64,000 nucleotides of DNA from Asparagopsis taxiformis (Eukaryota; Rhodophyta; Florideophyceae; Bonnemaisoniales; Bonnemaisoniaceae), in the NCBI GenBank assembly GCA_030407315.1, contig JALQPE010002358.1, positions 62,001 to 126,000 on the forward strand, read 5' to 3'. Each line of letters opens with the position of its first letter. Positions within the stretch are counted from its first letter, which is position 1. The translations under genes were made by a program, and so were the position numbers. The notes beneath the pieces were generated by a model. It made no database searches. It had not been told where the DNA came from and saw only the letters and a program-made list of their open reading frames with translations. Below, in pieces: positions 41,026 through 52,372 of this stretch.

Positions 41026-44000
41026 TCACTTCAATTTCGAATTTCCCTCCCAATGTCCAACGACATATTCTCCTTCTTCACTTTGATGCTGCTCAGTTTT
41101 GAGGAATATGTGAGATCGGATCGGGAACTTGTATTGAAGACCCTTATCTCTCTCAAAGCCTTCCTCGTGGTGATAAACATCCCCTCGGCAGACAAGAACA
41201 GAATATGGTGGTACTTCACACCTCTTCATTGGAACTCTGTATAACTCTCTGTTGGGATGGGATAAACAGACATGACGTAGGGTGCAAGCACGAGGCCGAA
41301 TCCATCTGCGCCGCTTGACATCATGAAGTAGGATGGCGGAGAAGGGGGACTGTTAACTTCATCGATTCCCACTTCATAGTCTGTATGTCCAGCACGAGGT
41401 TTAGTCCGCTCTCCAGTCAGCAGTAAAGTAGTTCCAGTGCTGGGGAAGGCCATCGGGTCCTTCCCACTAGTCCTCAATTCCAAACCTTCCGCACAAATAC
41501 CTAGACCGAGCTCAACAATCATCTTCTTCCGATAGAGATTATTATTGTTATCCTCGAGGTCATCACATAAGCTCTTCCGCTTTGTTATAAAGATTCCTCT
41601 GCCCTTCTCACCTTCTTCATCAGAGTTTTTCCCATCCATCATAGCCATGCACCACGGTGTCCAGTCCGGATCTCTGCGGGTGTCACCGGATTCAGAGTTC
41701 TTCTTGGCATCCTCGAGACGTTCCTCAAACAACGCAGAAAAATGAAGGAGCAGTTCGTGGATCTCATCTGCAGTAGTGGAAGACTTGAATATTCCGTCCA
41801 GAATTGTAAACCCAACCAAGTCTATTTCATTTCGTTTCTCTCGGAAATAAGCCCTCGAGAGAAACTCAGCGGAAACATTTTGTGCCGAATAGGCACTCGC
41901 TGCTGCTTCAGCGACCTCGGCTCGAAGCGTATCGACCAGTTTCCCATTCACATAGTATTCCATTCGACTGTCGGGATGAATGATAACAGGCAGTTTCGCT
42001 TCTATACCTTCCTCCACATCTTTGTCAGGGACATCATTTTGTTGCCTGTCCGAATACTGACCTCCTTGAACCGCGTGGACTGCAGCGTCTTTGCCGGATT
42101 GCAAATTTGCGTCTTCACGCATCTTTTGCTTCTTCTTCTGCCGCGGCCTGCTGGTATCCTCTCCCACCAGGTCAATAACCTCTTGAGGGGTGACATCCAC
42201 CAATTTCCGTTTGGATCGTAGAATCATTGGCGGCGTCTCCGTATTCCTCGGCTTTGCCTTTAAGGGCACGAAACCACTGCTGTGCTTGGCTTTCATCAAC
42301 TTCCTAGGCGTAGAACTGGTAACAGGTGTTTCCGTGTCCTCCAGCTCAGGTAAAACAGGTAGGCCGACATCCGCTGTAGATAACATAGCGTCTCCAGTGC
42401 CATCACCCTGATTTCGTACACCTTTCATCGGGTCCTCCGTTGTCCTTCCAGAAGAATGTTCGGGACATTTTTCTTCGCGGACATCTTTCGTTCCAGACCC
42501 ATCGCTCTTCCTAGATTCAGGACCTCCTTCACCATCTCGACCAGTTCTTGCATGACCAACTGACATATTCGCCGGCGACTTTCCACCCTGCTCTGGTCTG
42601 AGCGTGGCACTTCCGGCTACCACTGGGCTAGGTGGTTGCAGGTCATTTTCATCACCGTGGTCATTTCTTCCTCGATTTGCACCAGTTGGTTCAAGCTCTT
42701 GAGTTCCTACGTTCTTCTGCAACACATCCCCAACTTCACAATCTCCAGGTTTCGAAGAATTGTTCTCGGTAGGCGCAGTAGGCACTGTGCGGTCCGTTGT
42801 AACCTGCTTTGCGCTTTCGGAATCTGCCGCTTTCCCTGTCGCCTCTTCACCAACCTGTGTTGCACCACCGACCTCAGCGTTAACACGATCCGATATTTCC
42901 AGACTGCCCTGTGTCTGCTGTTGGGTAAGTACATTTGGACTCTGTACCACGTCCGAGAGATCAATGGCAGCATTTGAAGTATCACCATATGATGCGGATT
43001 GTTGTCGTGGTCGAGGTGCAGTATTCCCTTCCAAGGATTTTCGCCTAGTCCGCCTTTCCTGCACACCTATTTCAGGCGCGACGGAATGGTCGAGAGAGTC
43101 ATCCGATAGAATTGGGCCGTTGAAAACCACATAACGGATTTCTTTCATCATAGACCGCGTCAATGCTGCACGTATACCTCTCCCAGTTGGTGCGTCGGAA
43201 GGATAGAAATCTTTGAGGACAGTCAAAATGCGATATCGTATGGTTTTTCGTGTTCGTCCACCCGGCTCCGGTACTTCATGTAACTTCCTGAAACATGGAT
43301 GAGGTGAGGAATGCCAGGAGTTTTCTTTCCGTACAGCTTTCTCAAGTATGTCATATATTTCACACATGCTGTAGCACCACTTTTGCGCGCATGTCTTTAG
43401 ACTTATACCACCATCTCCTTTCCTACGTTTCCACATCGTCCACATTGCAGTGAGCTCTAGAATGACAAGTTTGGTGTCCACCGAAGCTTTTCGAAACGCA
43501 GAAGCGAATAGGACGTCCACAGTGCATCCCTGCATATTCTTCGAGTCTGGCGGACTAGTTTCAGTTGCAAATCGACTTGGGATAGCTGACCAATGTTCGA
43601 ACGCCGGGTTATTTACGTCTCCGAAGCCCTGCGCAATCGAAACGTACTTCATCATAATTCCTTCCTGACAACCTGAAATGACCTTGTTCTCGACTACAAC
43701 TTTTGTGCACAGATTTACCTTTGCCTTCATCAAGCCCTTCATCATAATGAACTTCATGACCGTACAAACGTGGTCAGCAATAGAAACTTCTATCACGTCA
43801 TGAGTCTTTTCGTTCAGCTTCTGCGATATTTGCATAACTTCAAGAGGATGAAACATTTCACGGGTTCCAGGTGGTCGGATGAAGTCAACGCTAATGCTCC
43901 TCAGTCTCCATCAATCAGCAACTGTCGGTTGGTTTTCCACAATCGACTGCAAAGCGCTGATACGATTGTTGCGAATAATTGAGTCGCAGCAACAGAAGCA

Positions 44001-45170
44001 CTCAATCTCGGGAATATCCTGTGAAAATCTCGATGAAGGAGTCCTCTAGGAGCCTTGAAATATGGCTCATCGTGTTCCTCGTTGAAAAACGGTTGAAGCA
44101 CTCACTGTAATAGGCCCTGCGGGGCTCAGTTACGTGAGAAAACTTTAACCCTCGATTTCTCCTAGAAGGAATGCTCTAGGTGCTCCGAAACCTATCTCAT
44201 CATGTTCAGCGTGCCCGAATTAGTCGGGTAGCAACTTCTCCGAAGCTTCTACGACCTTTCTTCACGGAGATAACAGCGTCTGAAGTTTCAATTTGTTTGT
44301 CATACTTTCAATTAGTAATTAGAAAAGCCAGGATGGGTTGCCATCATGGCACAGGGAAAATGTTATGATTAGTGTACACGTGTGGACGATATGATAGAGA
44401 AGCCCACGTGTACCAGATTGGCAGCGGGTGCTTACCAGGACAGACTGTCAGTGACACACTGTCTGGAGCAGCTATTAACAGGCTGTCCTTAGCACTGCCG
44501 GCGCACCTCGGCGAGAATACAAATAATGTAGTGAGCTCGCAGATTCAATAAACGCTCGGTAAGCGACCATTTCGTTCCAACAACGATGACCTCCATCAAT
44601 GCACTGCAGTTTCTTCCGTCCGTCTGACCCCATTGTTTCACAGATGGTCATTCGGGTGCCAGTTTCCAGAAACCCCTCGGTAGATATTTTGCTGACCAGA
44701 TCGCGCACTCTGGCCTCCTGCACAAGACGAGAAGTTGATTCCGGTTTGGCAACATCTAGCGGATTGATCAGTTTAGGTTCAGTCCTGCATTCGACAATGT
44801 TGATGTCAATCCCCATCACAGACTCTTCTGATGCTTCCATGCCAGCAGGACTCCCCTCGCCTTCACGGACGTTAGACCTCTCCCTGTTTTTCGATTTCAC
44901 CGTCCCAGGAGTAGATGGAAAGCGTAGAGTGTTTTTCCCAGATGGTGATATATCGCCAAGGGTTTTTGCTGCCTCTATCATGGCAGCGTCTGCTCCCTGA
45001 ATGGGTGTCTGGCTATCTGCCGCCTCCCTTCCCGCTGCAGACGGAGCCCTTCCATCACCAGAAACTCCGGAGGGTGTTTTATCACCGCCTACCGTCGTTG
45101 CAAGTCTCTCTGCAACGCTTTCGACGGTATCCTTTGGTTCCGCAGCGCGCTCAGTGTCGCTTCCGGCCAT
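41026..45170 (-). pseudogene. B1: ParB-like / 2OG-Fe(II) oxygenase-like gene (family A), decayed
   Basis: ATG 45170. Residues 1-196 end in the ParB-like motif CIDGGHR at 44583, exactly where a solo LTR insertion begins. Past the insertion the frame resumes at 43961 (ISALQSIVENQP), meets one in-frame TGA, then continues FIRPPGTREMFHPLEV through a long Ser/Thr/Glu-rich middle to the oxygenase-like domain (GHTDYEVG ... SYFMMSSGADGF). Near 41229 a one-base shift separates the last part, CRGDVYHHEEG and KFPIRSHIFL (41026-41229), which supplies the second His and the Arg. Side-by-side with A1 the order of motifs is the same. Three lesions make it a pseudogene. Confidence 0.75.
43967..44582 (+). mobile_element. 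Solo copia LTR with extra 5' segment, inside B1
   Basis: 616 bp between perfect duplications ACGAT (43962-43966 and 44583-44587), starting TGTTGCG and ending TTCCAACA. From about 44092 it matches the 488-bp LTR. The first 125 bp look like a diverged second copy of the start of the LTR (CTCGATGAAGGAGTCCTCTA, then CTCATCGTGTTC), so the insertion has a partial internal duplication. Confidence 0.8.
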
Positions 45171-45439
45171 TGCAAAGATTTGGACGCGTAGAGAAGCCGT
45201 TCAGGATAACAAAGATACCTTTTCTCTCCGGCTACACGATCAAGAGATATTCCTCTTTCAAGGTGGTATTTGGCGGGAAACGATCTCCCTACACGTCTAA
45301 ACGTGAAATATCAGTTATTCATTCACCTTCCACGCGCTCCAATTGTATTCGGCCATCTGTCATTCCTCGACGAAGGACTCCCCACACACAATTCCTTCGT
45401 TCCCAAAACCATCCCATTGCCATGAATCATAGTACTCCA

Positions 45440-45516
45440 CTTTTCACTGGAGCCAGAAAACTATACCGGGTATTATTTTCCACTTCATTGGCCAGGTGCC
45501 GGCTCTCCATTGGATT
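45440..45516. repeat. Degenerate core palindrome upstream of B1
   Basis: AACTATACCGGGTATTATTT at 45460-45479 keeps the right half and centre of the core, with two changes on the left. GGCCAGGTGCCGGC and CCATTGG follow, the same outer words as at 40.6 and 36.8 kb. Confidence 0.6.
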
Positions 45517-46086
45517 ATGCGAACTCAACTGTGTGGAACTAGGAGTCCTGCAACTCGCGGCTCCATCTCTAGTACCAATGGCGTCATACGTACGTAAGTG
45601 CGTACGCTCTTCGCAAAACACACTTTATTTGTGCGCATGGAACAAAAGCCCACTCTATTCTTCAAACGACATGTACAAATTTTGTATAGCATTTGTTGGA
45701 AGACTTGATCAGGACTGCTGCTAAATGAATTACGAAAGTTTACTGATGTATTAAACACTGTGCTGGAACACTCTATGCTGAACGTGGTGGGTATCCATCT
45801 TCTCTAGTTAAGACGCTCACTTCACCACCAGAAAGAATATCACTATTGTGCTCTACAATTCCACTTTGTCTATCGTATGAACAAACTCCTGACTCGCAGT
45901 TATGTACGTGCAAAACTTCTCGGACCCCGTCGTTCATTTCAACGTGAACTATAGTATCATTCCCACCTTTCCGGTACATACCGTCTCCAGTGCATGTCAA
46001 GGGAATGCAGACAGCATATGGAGTTTTCTGCTTCCATTTCTTTGCCTTCTTCTCCTCTCCTTGCCCTACGTCTGTGTTTTCGGAAG

Positions 46087-46268
46087 TGGACGCGGACGTC
46101 CAGTCTCTCTAGTACGGGTCCTAGTCGGCCCCGAGATTTACTAGAACAAATGAACGTCCGCGTCCAAAAAAATAAAATTTTTTGTACTAGAGAAAGTGGA
46201 TGTCGGGTCCTAGTATTCCGCCATATGTACTAGAGAAAGTGGACGTCCGCATCCAAAAAAATAAAATA
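46087..46268. repeat. Direct and inverted repeat cluster (GGACGTCC words)
   Basis: GTACTAGAGAAAGTGGA occurs twice in direct orientation (46184 and 46227) and once inverted (46090-46116). ACGTCCGCGTCC / ACGTCCGCATCC followed by AAAAAAATAAAAT occurs twice (46153 and 46242). Its place 650 bp upstream of the transposase gene makes a transposon end or subterminal repeat possible. Confidence 0.6.
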
Positions 46269-46922
46269 CTAATACCCTCAAGATTCGCGCACGTACCTTC
46301 GTCCATCCTCTACACTAAACAAAGCAAAGGCGGTCCAAGAATCTCAGTCGGTGATGAGGGCGGAGTGGAGCCTGCGGCGTCGACCGGACAGCTTTCAGCG
46401 TCCGCTTAAGTCTTGCTGTGCATACTCGAAATCATCGCCGGCAGTGAGATTGAGTATGGCCCAAGCCATGGTCTCTGATTCCCCGAACAATGAGATCCGG
46501 ATCGAGAACAACGAATATAAACATATAATCATATATATGAGAATCCATTTGCTTTCTTTACATGATCCGTGGCATATCCGCTGTAAAGCACATTCAGATT
46601 CCACGAAGTTCGGAAATAAAAAAAGTTTATTATTACTAATGAATTAATTGAAAATTCATCTCCCAGGGCGGTCGTTCGTCCTTCCATGCACACGTTGCCA
46701 GCACGCAATGTGATGTAACAGTTGGAAATGATTGAACTCTCGGTTAAATTCCACCGTTGGGATGTCAGCTGGAGTGAGCACAAAACTACTACCCACAAAA
46801 CTACGAACGAACACGTTACATTCCAAGTCTCGAAAGCACCACAAAACTAAAATTGGTCGCATCTGGACGGCACAGTCTCCCCTGTTCAGCTCGCAATCCT
46901 CCCTTTTGCGTCAAAACTCAAC

Positions 46923-49900
46923 ATGGAATGCAAGTATGAAGGGTGCTTCTACTACTGCGTAGATGCCTATGCGCTCGCGCTGCATGAGCGAACGTGTCGC
47001 TACCGTTTCAACCCCTCTCCCCAACATTTCAACAACGCTCGTGTCCCTGCCGTCACCCATGAGCCTGCTCGAAACGGCGACCATGATTCCCCGCAACCCA
47101 GCTCCCCAGACCCAGAATCTGGTCGTGCTTCCTCCAGCGACTCACCCTGTGACGCTCCACTGCCACCAACCTCAACCCCCTCCCGCGCAGACCTCCTCGT
47201 GCAATCCCTCGCCGCCAGTCTCACAACCCTCGAGTACAAGGCCGGCGCTGGCCGCGTGAGCGAAGTCATCACCATCCTACAAGACCCCGCATTCTCCCTA
47301 GAAAAGTTCAACAGCGCCGTTCGCACCGTAGAAGAATGTCGCCACGTTACCGCTTCCATGGTCGAAACACATTTCCGCACCGAAGGTTACAAGAGCCACA
47401 TCATTCCAGACAAAACTGGTAAGTACTCGGCACAGCTGTACCTCCGCGACCCAGTCGACATGCTCCGCAGGCAGTTAGCACTGGCTAACGACCAAAATAC
47501 TCTCTTCCACCCCTCCCCACAGACCGCCCCAGACGGCACCGCACTATTTTCTCATCCCCTACACACAGAATTCGCGAAAACGCTGCACCAGGTTACTAGA
47601 CAGCGCGTGCAGCTCTCGGAAGATCCACAGGTCGTATGGGCAGAGGAAAATGATCCCACCGCTTCCTCCTTTGCCGGCCTCCTCCAAGTGTACTCCGACA
47701 AGAGCAGCACAAGCCTCAAGAGCTCCGCAATCGTCGCATACCCCATACACGTCACACTGCTCAACTTCTCCGCCCCCCTCCGTCGCCACTGCATCCGTAC
47801 CGGCCTCACCATCGTCGGGTATCTTCCGTACATTGTTAACCCTTCGTCCAACGCCTTGTTCGGTGATGAAGTGCCGACAACCTCTAGTTCTGCTAGTCGC
47901 GCTCGCAAAATTGATATTCTTCATAAAGCACTCGAAAAAGTGTTTTCGTCCCTATCCACCGCGTTCTCTTCCGGGTTCCCCTGCACAGACTCCACTGCAA
48001 CTGCCCGCCAATGCTTTCCCATCCTAGCCAATTATTGCTGCGACTTTCCAGAGGCCAAAGAGCTGTCATGCACTCGCAACAGCACTACCACCACACATCC
48101 CTGCCACCGCTGCTACATCCCCGCCACTCAACTTGGATCCACCGCGCCACACCAGCCCCGCTCCCTCGATGATACACGCTCTGCACGCCAAGAGAGCGCT
48201 CAGGAGCATACAACTGCTCCGCTCGAAGCTCTCTCCCTCCTCGAACAACACTCTGTCCTCGAATCGACCGCTCTTTTACCCACCAACAGTCCCCTAGACC
48301 CCTACAACATTTTCTCCTTCGAGCCTCTGCACAATCTCCACCTCGGCATCTCAAAGCTCATCAAACAGTGCATTGTCCACCGCCTCAGCTCCCCAGACCT
48401 CACCACCACCACTACCTCCCATTCCGGGACACTTCGCACCTTCAAGAAGGTGAAAAATCCATCCTCGCCGGCTCAAACAGCATTCTGTCCGCTATCGAAC
48501 GCGACTAATACATCACCGGTCTTCATGTCGACTTCTCCAAGGGTGAGAAGGGCACCAATTTGAACGGCCTCTTCACGGAGGACGGCATACGCGGCATGCT
48601 CGCAGCCAAAGACTATCACCATGTCGACATGGTGTTCCCTTTCATCGCAGCATTCATTGACACATGCTGTGACGAAGTAGAGACAGCCCCCCTCACTTCC
48701 ATCTGCACGCAATACTCTGACCTCGTCGCATGGGTCATGAAACGCGGTCGCATCAAGCACTGGACTGCCGCCGAACTAGAAAGCCTCCAGAACTCCATTT
48801 CCTATTTCAAACAATCAATGCTCTCCACCCTCGGCCCATTCCACACCACAGGTCTCATAACTTTCAAGTTCCATCTTCTTGACCATCTTCCCGGTGACTT
48901 GCAGAGATATGGCGCCCTGGAACACATTGATGCAGGCCCCTACGAACACTCGCATCTTCTGTTCAAACAGAGTTATAGGAAAACCTCTCGAAGGCGCTCC
49001 ACAGCCATGGAAGAGACTATTCGCCACATGGAATTCTCCTTGGCCACTCCAACTGGTCATACCCCATCGAACACATTGGGAAACGCACGCATGATATCGC
49101 CCACAGACGGTGCAGTACTCGTTCGCGACGGATTCACCGTTGCACTGCACGACTTTGCCTCCCTGCTGCCCGATGCAACCCTCCTCGTTGCAGATATCGA
49201 CGGACAGCCCGATCCTGCCACTCTTTTGCCTCTGCACAACTCCTCGTTCCCGTCTGGCACCATAACGCTATTCCAGCAACTCGGTGACACAGCTGCACAA
49301 GCGTTCCTCACTCTCGCTAGACTGCGCGCCACGGCAGAAGGCCCTCCAATACATGACATGGACATTTCCGTCACCGTGGTAAAGTCCGCCTACGTCATGG
49401 GAGGGTACGTCCCAGATGCCGACGACTTTGACCCGCACAGTGGCATGCTTCGCCCCACAAACGTGTCGAGGCACAAGCAGCAGCGCGTCTTTGCAACTTC
49501 ATCGTTCGGCCCCGCAAAGAGATCACAGTACTCCTTTGTCGTCATCTCCGGAACTGCCGATGACTACAGAACCATATGGGTAGGGCGCGTCCTGGCACTG
49601 GTACGCCTGCAGTCTCCAAACCTGTTTCAACCTGTAGAACTCGCTTTCGTTCAGTATATGACCTGCTTTGCCCCAAAAACCGCTGTGGAAAAATCACTTG
49701 GGTGCATTTGTTTAAAGTGGTCCACATGGGACCCGGACAACGGATCCGTTGACAGCAATGACACTGCATCCCACAGTGCAGGTGGTCCTTGGTTTGACCT
49801 CATTCCTGCATCTACTATATCTGGCACCGTGCACATCGTACGAAGTAACTTTCCAGTCAAGCCATTTACGAAACAAATGCACTGGTCGGACCACCGTTTC

Positions 49901-49963
49901 TATCTCAACCGCTTCTACACCAACACTGATTACCAGTTCACAGATGATAATGAAGAAGAATAA
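46923..49963 (+). pseudogene. Plavaka/CMC/KDZ-like transposase, decayed
   Basis: ATG 46923 starts with a C2H2 finger-like segment (CKYEGCFYYCVDAYALALHE...C). The first frame ends at 48563; it contains PYNIFSFEPLHNLHLGISKL, matching the (D/E)-x-x-H-x-x-x-L-G element before the last part of the catalytic core in CACTA/Plavaka-type transposases. Reading then shifts near 48450 and meets a TAA before YITGLHVDFSKGEKGTN. The second frame (to 49963) has KFHLLDHLPGDLQRYGALEH ... EHSHLLFKQSYRKTSRR, the typical C-terminal K-x-H...E-x-x-H...R motif of this superfamily. A frameshift and a stop make it inactive. It lies between B1 and X2, inside the repeated module. Confidence 0.6.
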
Positions 49964-50040
49964 ATCTAAATCGCAGCACTCTATTGATAATGTACTACAT
50001 GATAAACCTTCTAGTCAACGTCACATTTACTGCACTAATT

Positions 50041-51438
50041 TCAACCATCCTCCATTACGCCAAAACCGTTATCAGCAGTGGCTGCATGGCGCCGCTCCAT
50101 GCCCCCATACTGTGGGGCATTGATTTCGACATTCAGGTTTGCACTCAGGTGTCCAGCATATGGGTCAACGACGAAAAGTTCTGCGCCAATTAGTCCTTGC
50201 GCAATCACACAATCCATTACAGCACCGAGGTTTGACGTAATATGCGATTGAATCCAATCCTCGGACACTAGAACAAGTGATGAGCAGCGGTTTACATCAT
50301 CAACCACATGAACAATTCCAGACCCCTCTCCGCTTTGCCACACTTCAACAGCCTCTCTCGTCACAGTACAGCTTGCAAACACATGCCGTGACTGTGCACT
50401 AGTCCGCTGTTCGCTCTCGACAACGTCCGTTTCTTCCCTTGCTTGCGAGCCTTGGATACAAGACATGCAGTACACCACCATACCAACTAATTGCTGAAAA
50501 GCTACCCCCACATATTGACTGTACCGCCTTGTAAACTCCTTCTGCCGTGCACCTCCTTTCCCCTTCGGTTCATCCGAACACTCCACAGTAGTCACTAGCC
50601 AAGCATCCAGGCGCGCCAGCGTTAGTATGCTCGTCTCTATGTCCATTACTTGTTCTGGTCGTATCGAATACCCCCTGAAGATGTCCAGCACATTCACAGC
50701 TACTCAGTTGTTAAACCATGCATCACCATTCACTTCCATTTCGAAGCTGTCAGGAACCAAGCCTTTGCTGTATCGCAGCTCTGAGAACGGTGCCGTTCGC
50801 CACCTCCCCATATCCAAATCACCGTTACTTTCCCGTTTCAAAAGCTTCTCAGACGCTTCGCGCTTTTGTTCCTCTCGCTCGTCCATCTCAGCTCGCGTCG
50901 TCAGCATCGTGCATCTAGACATTAATTTCGTGTACTCCAGCGAACCGAACAATCTGTCCCTCGCATTACACTTCCGTGCACTCATCACGTCGGACAGTTT
51001 CTGCGTCACCTTCACTTTCAATTCCTTGCTCCCCGCCACAGCCTCTTCACAGCACACACGCTGCTCCTCATCGGAAAACACATCACACCACGGACTTTGA
51101 CGCAGTACGTGTCGCACCAAGTCATTCAGCAGATCACTCTCGTCCCTGTACGAAGGTGTATACCACTGCAGATTCTTGATGATATAGCCCGGAGGGGTAG
51201 CAATATATCCTACACCGTTTTCGCTCCAAAGTGCCCCTTCTACCGGCTCTACCTCGATGGTACGTCCAGTCCAACGTCTCTGCGTTTGTTCCGCTATAGG
51301 GTCCAGCTCCATAGTCTCGTTCTTGCACCACTTTGTCAGGTTTTCCTCAACCGCCCTAAGAACTCCAAGGTATTTCACAGGAATGGCTTTCTGTATTTTT
51401 GACTTACCGCCACCGTGATCACTGATTCTACACAGCAT
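50041..51438 (-). pseudogene. X2: family X protein with one in-frame TGA
   Basis: ATG 51438, 244 codons to TGA at 50706-50704, after which the same frame continues (VLDIFRGYSIRPEQVMDIET) to 50041, about 465 codons in all. Helical regions W...YRDESDLLNDLVRHVL and VKVTQKLSDVMSARKCNARD (about residues 100-155) resemble the W...helix...VT...N-x-S/A-R order in X1 and X3, though more weakly. A Glu/Arg-rich coiled coil follows. Whether the TGA is a true lesion or read through cannot be told from DNA. Confidence 0.5.
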
Positions 51439-52372
51439 AAGCAATTTTTTGAAAAACCAGTAAATTTTATGGTCTGGACCATTAGAAATTAGTGGAATGG
51501 CAAACCATCAAAAAAATCCCAGAAATTACCGGCGCCGTGCCATAGATAAGTAGTGGAAATACCGTAAAGAATGTAATGGAATGGAACTGCGCCGTGGGAG
51601 TGGGTGTAAGCACCGTGACAGGTGGAATTTTCCAGTACTGTACGGAAAAATAACATTGGAAAGGACAAAGACACGTCGCGTTGGTCATGACGGTGACCAG
51701 AGGTGGCATATTCCATTATTTTTGGAAATTCTATGCTGGAATGATGGAACGGCGGAACCATATGTATGACAGTACCATGATGGACTGGAACCATGATCTT
51801 TGATGGTCACTCCAGTCTGTGCAATGGATGGCAGCCGTAGCGGTGCAAGGACGGTAGAGAGATGGACTGGTACTGACTGTTCCCATGTGATATCCACGTA
51901 GATGAAGTCACATTTTGGATGTCCATGAGGAATATGATATCATATGGAAGAGGAGAAATGCAAAGTGTATGGCTTTAACTATCCTATCTCGATATGGTCA
52001 TTGTTTTATCATAGATAGGGTATGGTCGAAAGAATGGAACCATCTACATTGATTTTTAGCACAGATAATACGGCTTGGTTACTATTTTAGTCGCTAAAGT
52101 CTGTAATCAAGCCACTCCCCTATACACGGGATTGACCCGAATAGTGATTTTCGCCCTGGCTATAAGCGTTAGTAGTAACATAAACGCAGTAATAGTGTAG
52201 TTGACAACTTTTGTGGCAGTGGGGAACATTGTAGTGATTTCGTATCATACGGAAAAAATGCAAAATTGGACGTTACGGATATGGGTGAGTAGTATTGAAG
52301 AAGTCAACGAAGACTTTTCCTAAACAGAATTGCAAATTGTGGGCTCTAGTATCTTTATTTGGTGGAGGAACT
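51439..52372. promoter_or_regulatory. Divergent spacer X2/Y2
   Basis: About 930 bp without a gene. 51480-51850 is crowded with TGGAA/TTCCA words and CGCCGTG, and has the small palindrome ATGGTCTGGACCAT at 51471-51484. TATA-like and promoter elements for the two divergent genes should lie here but are not distinctive. Confidence 0.45.

Larger units (their letters stand above)
45171..46922. other. Spacer between B1 and the transposase gene
   Basis: 1.75 kb with no convincing gene. A 75-residue minus frame at 45773-46000 (NDTIVHVEMNDGVREVLHVH) is too short to judge. It contains a palindrome with the shared core (45459-45479) and the repeat cluster at 46087-46268. 46300-46900 holds nothing I can name apart from TATA-like AT-rich sequence near 46510-46545. 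Confidence 0.5.

Noticed and set aside
45773..46000. Small gene on the minus strand
   Set aside because: 75 codons, no homologue recognised, no composition or context support; kept only as a mention in the spacer entry.
47559..47924. Antisense frames under the transposase gene
   Set aside because: The plus frame carries recognisable transposase features; the antisense frames have none.
50704..50706. TGA in X2 (and in B1) as selenocysteine codons
   Set aside because: No reason to expect a selenoprotein: positions are not catalytic and the two genes are of different families. Decay is simpler.
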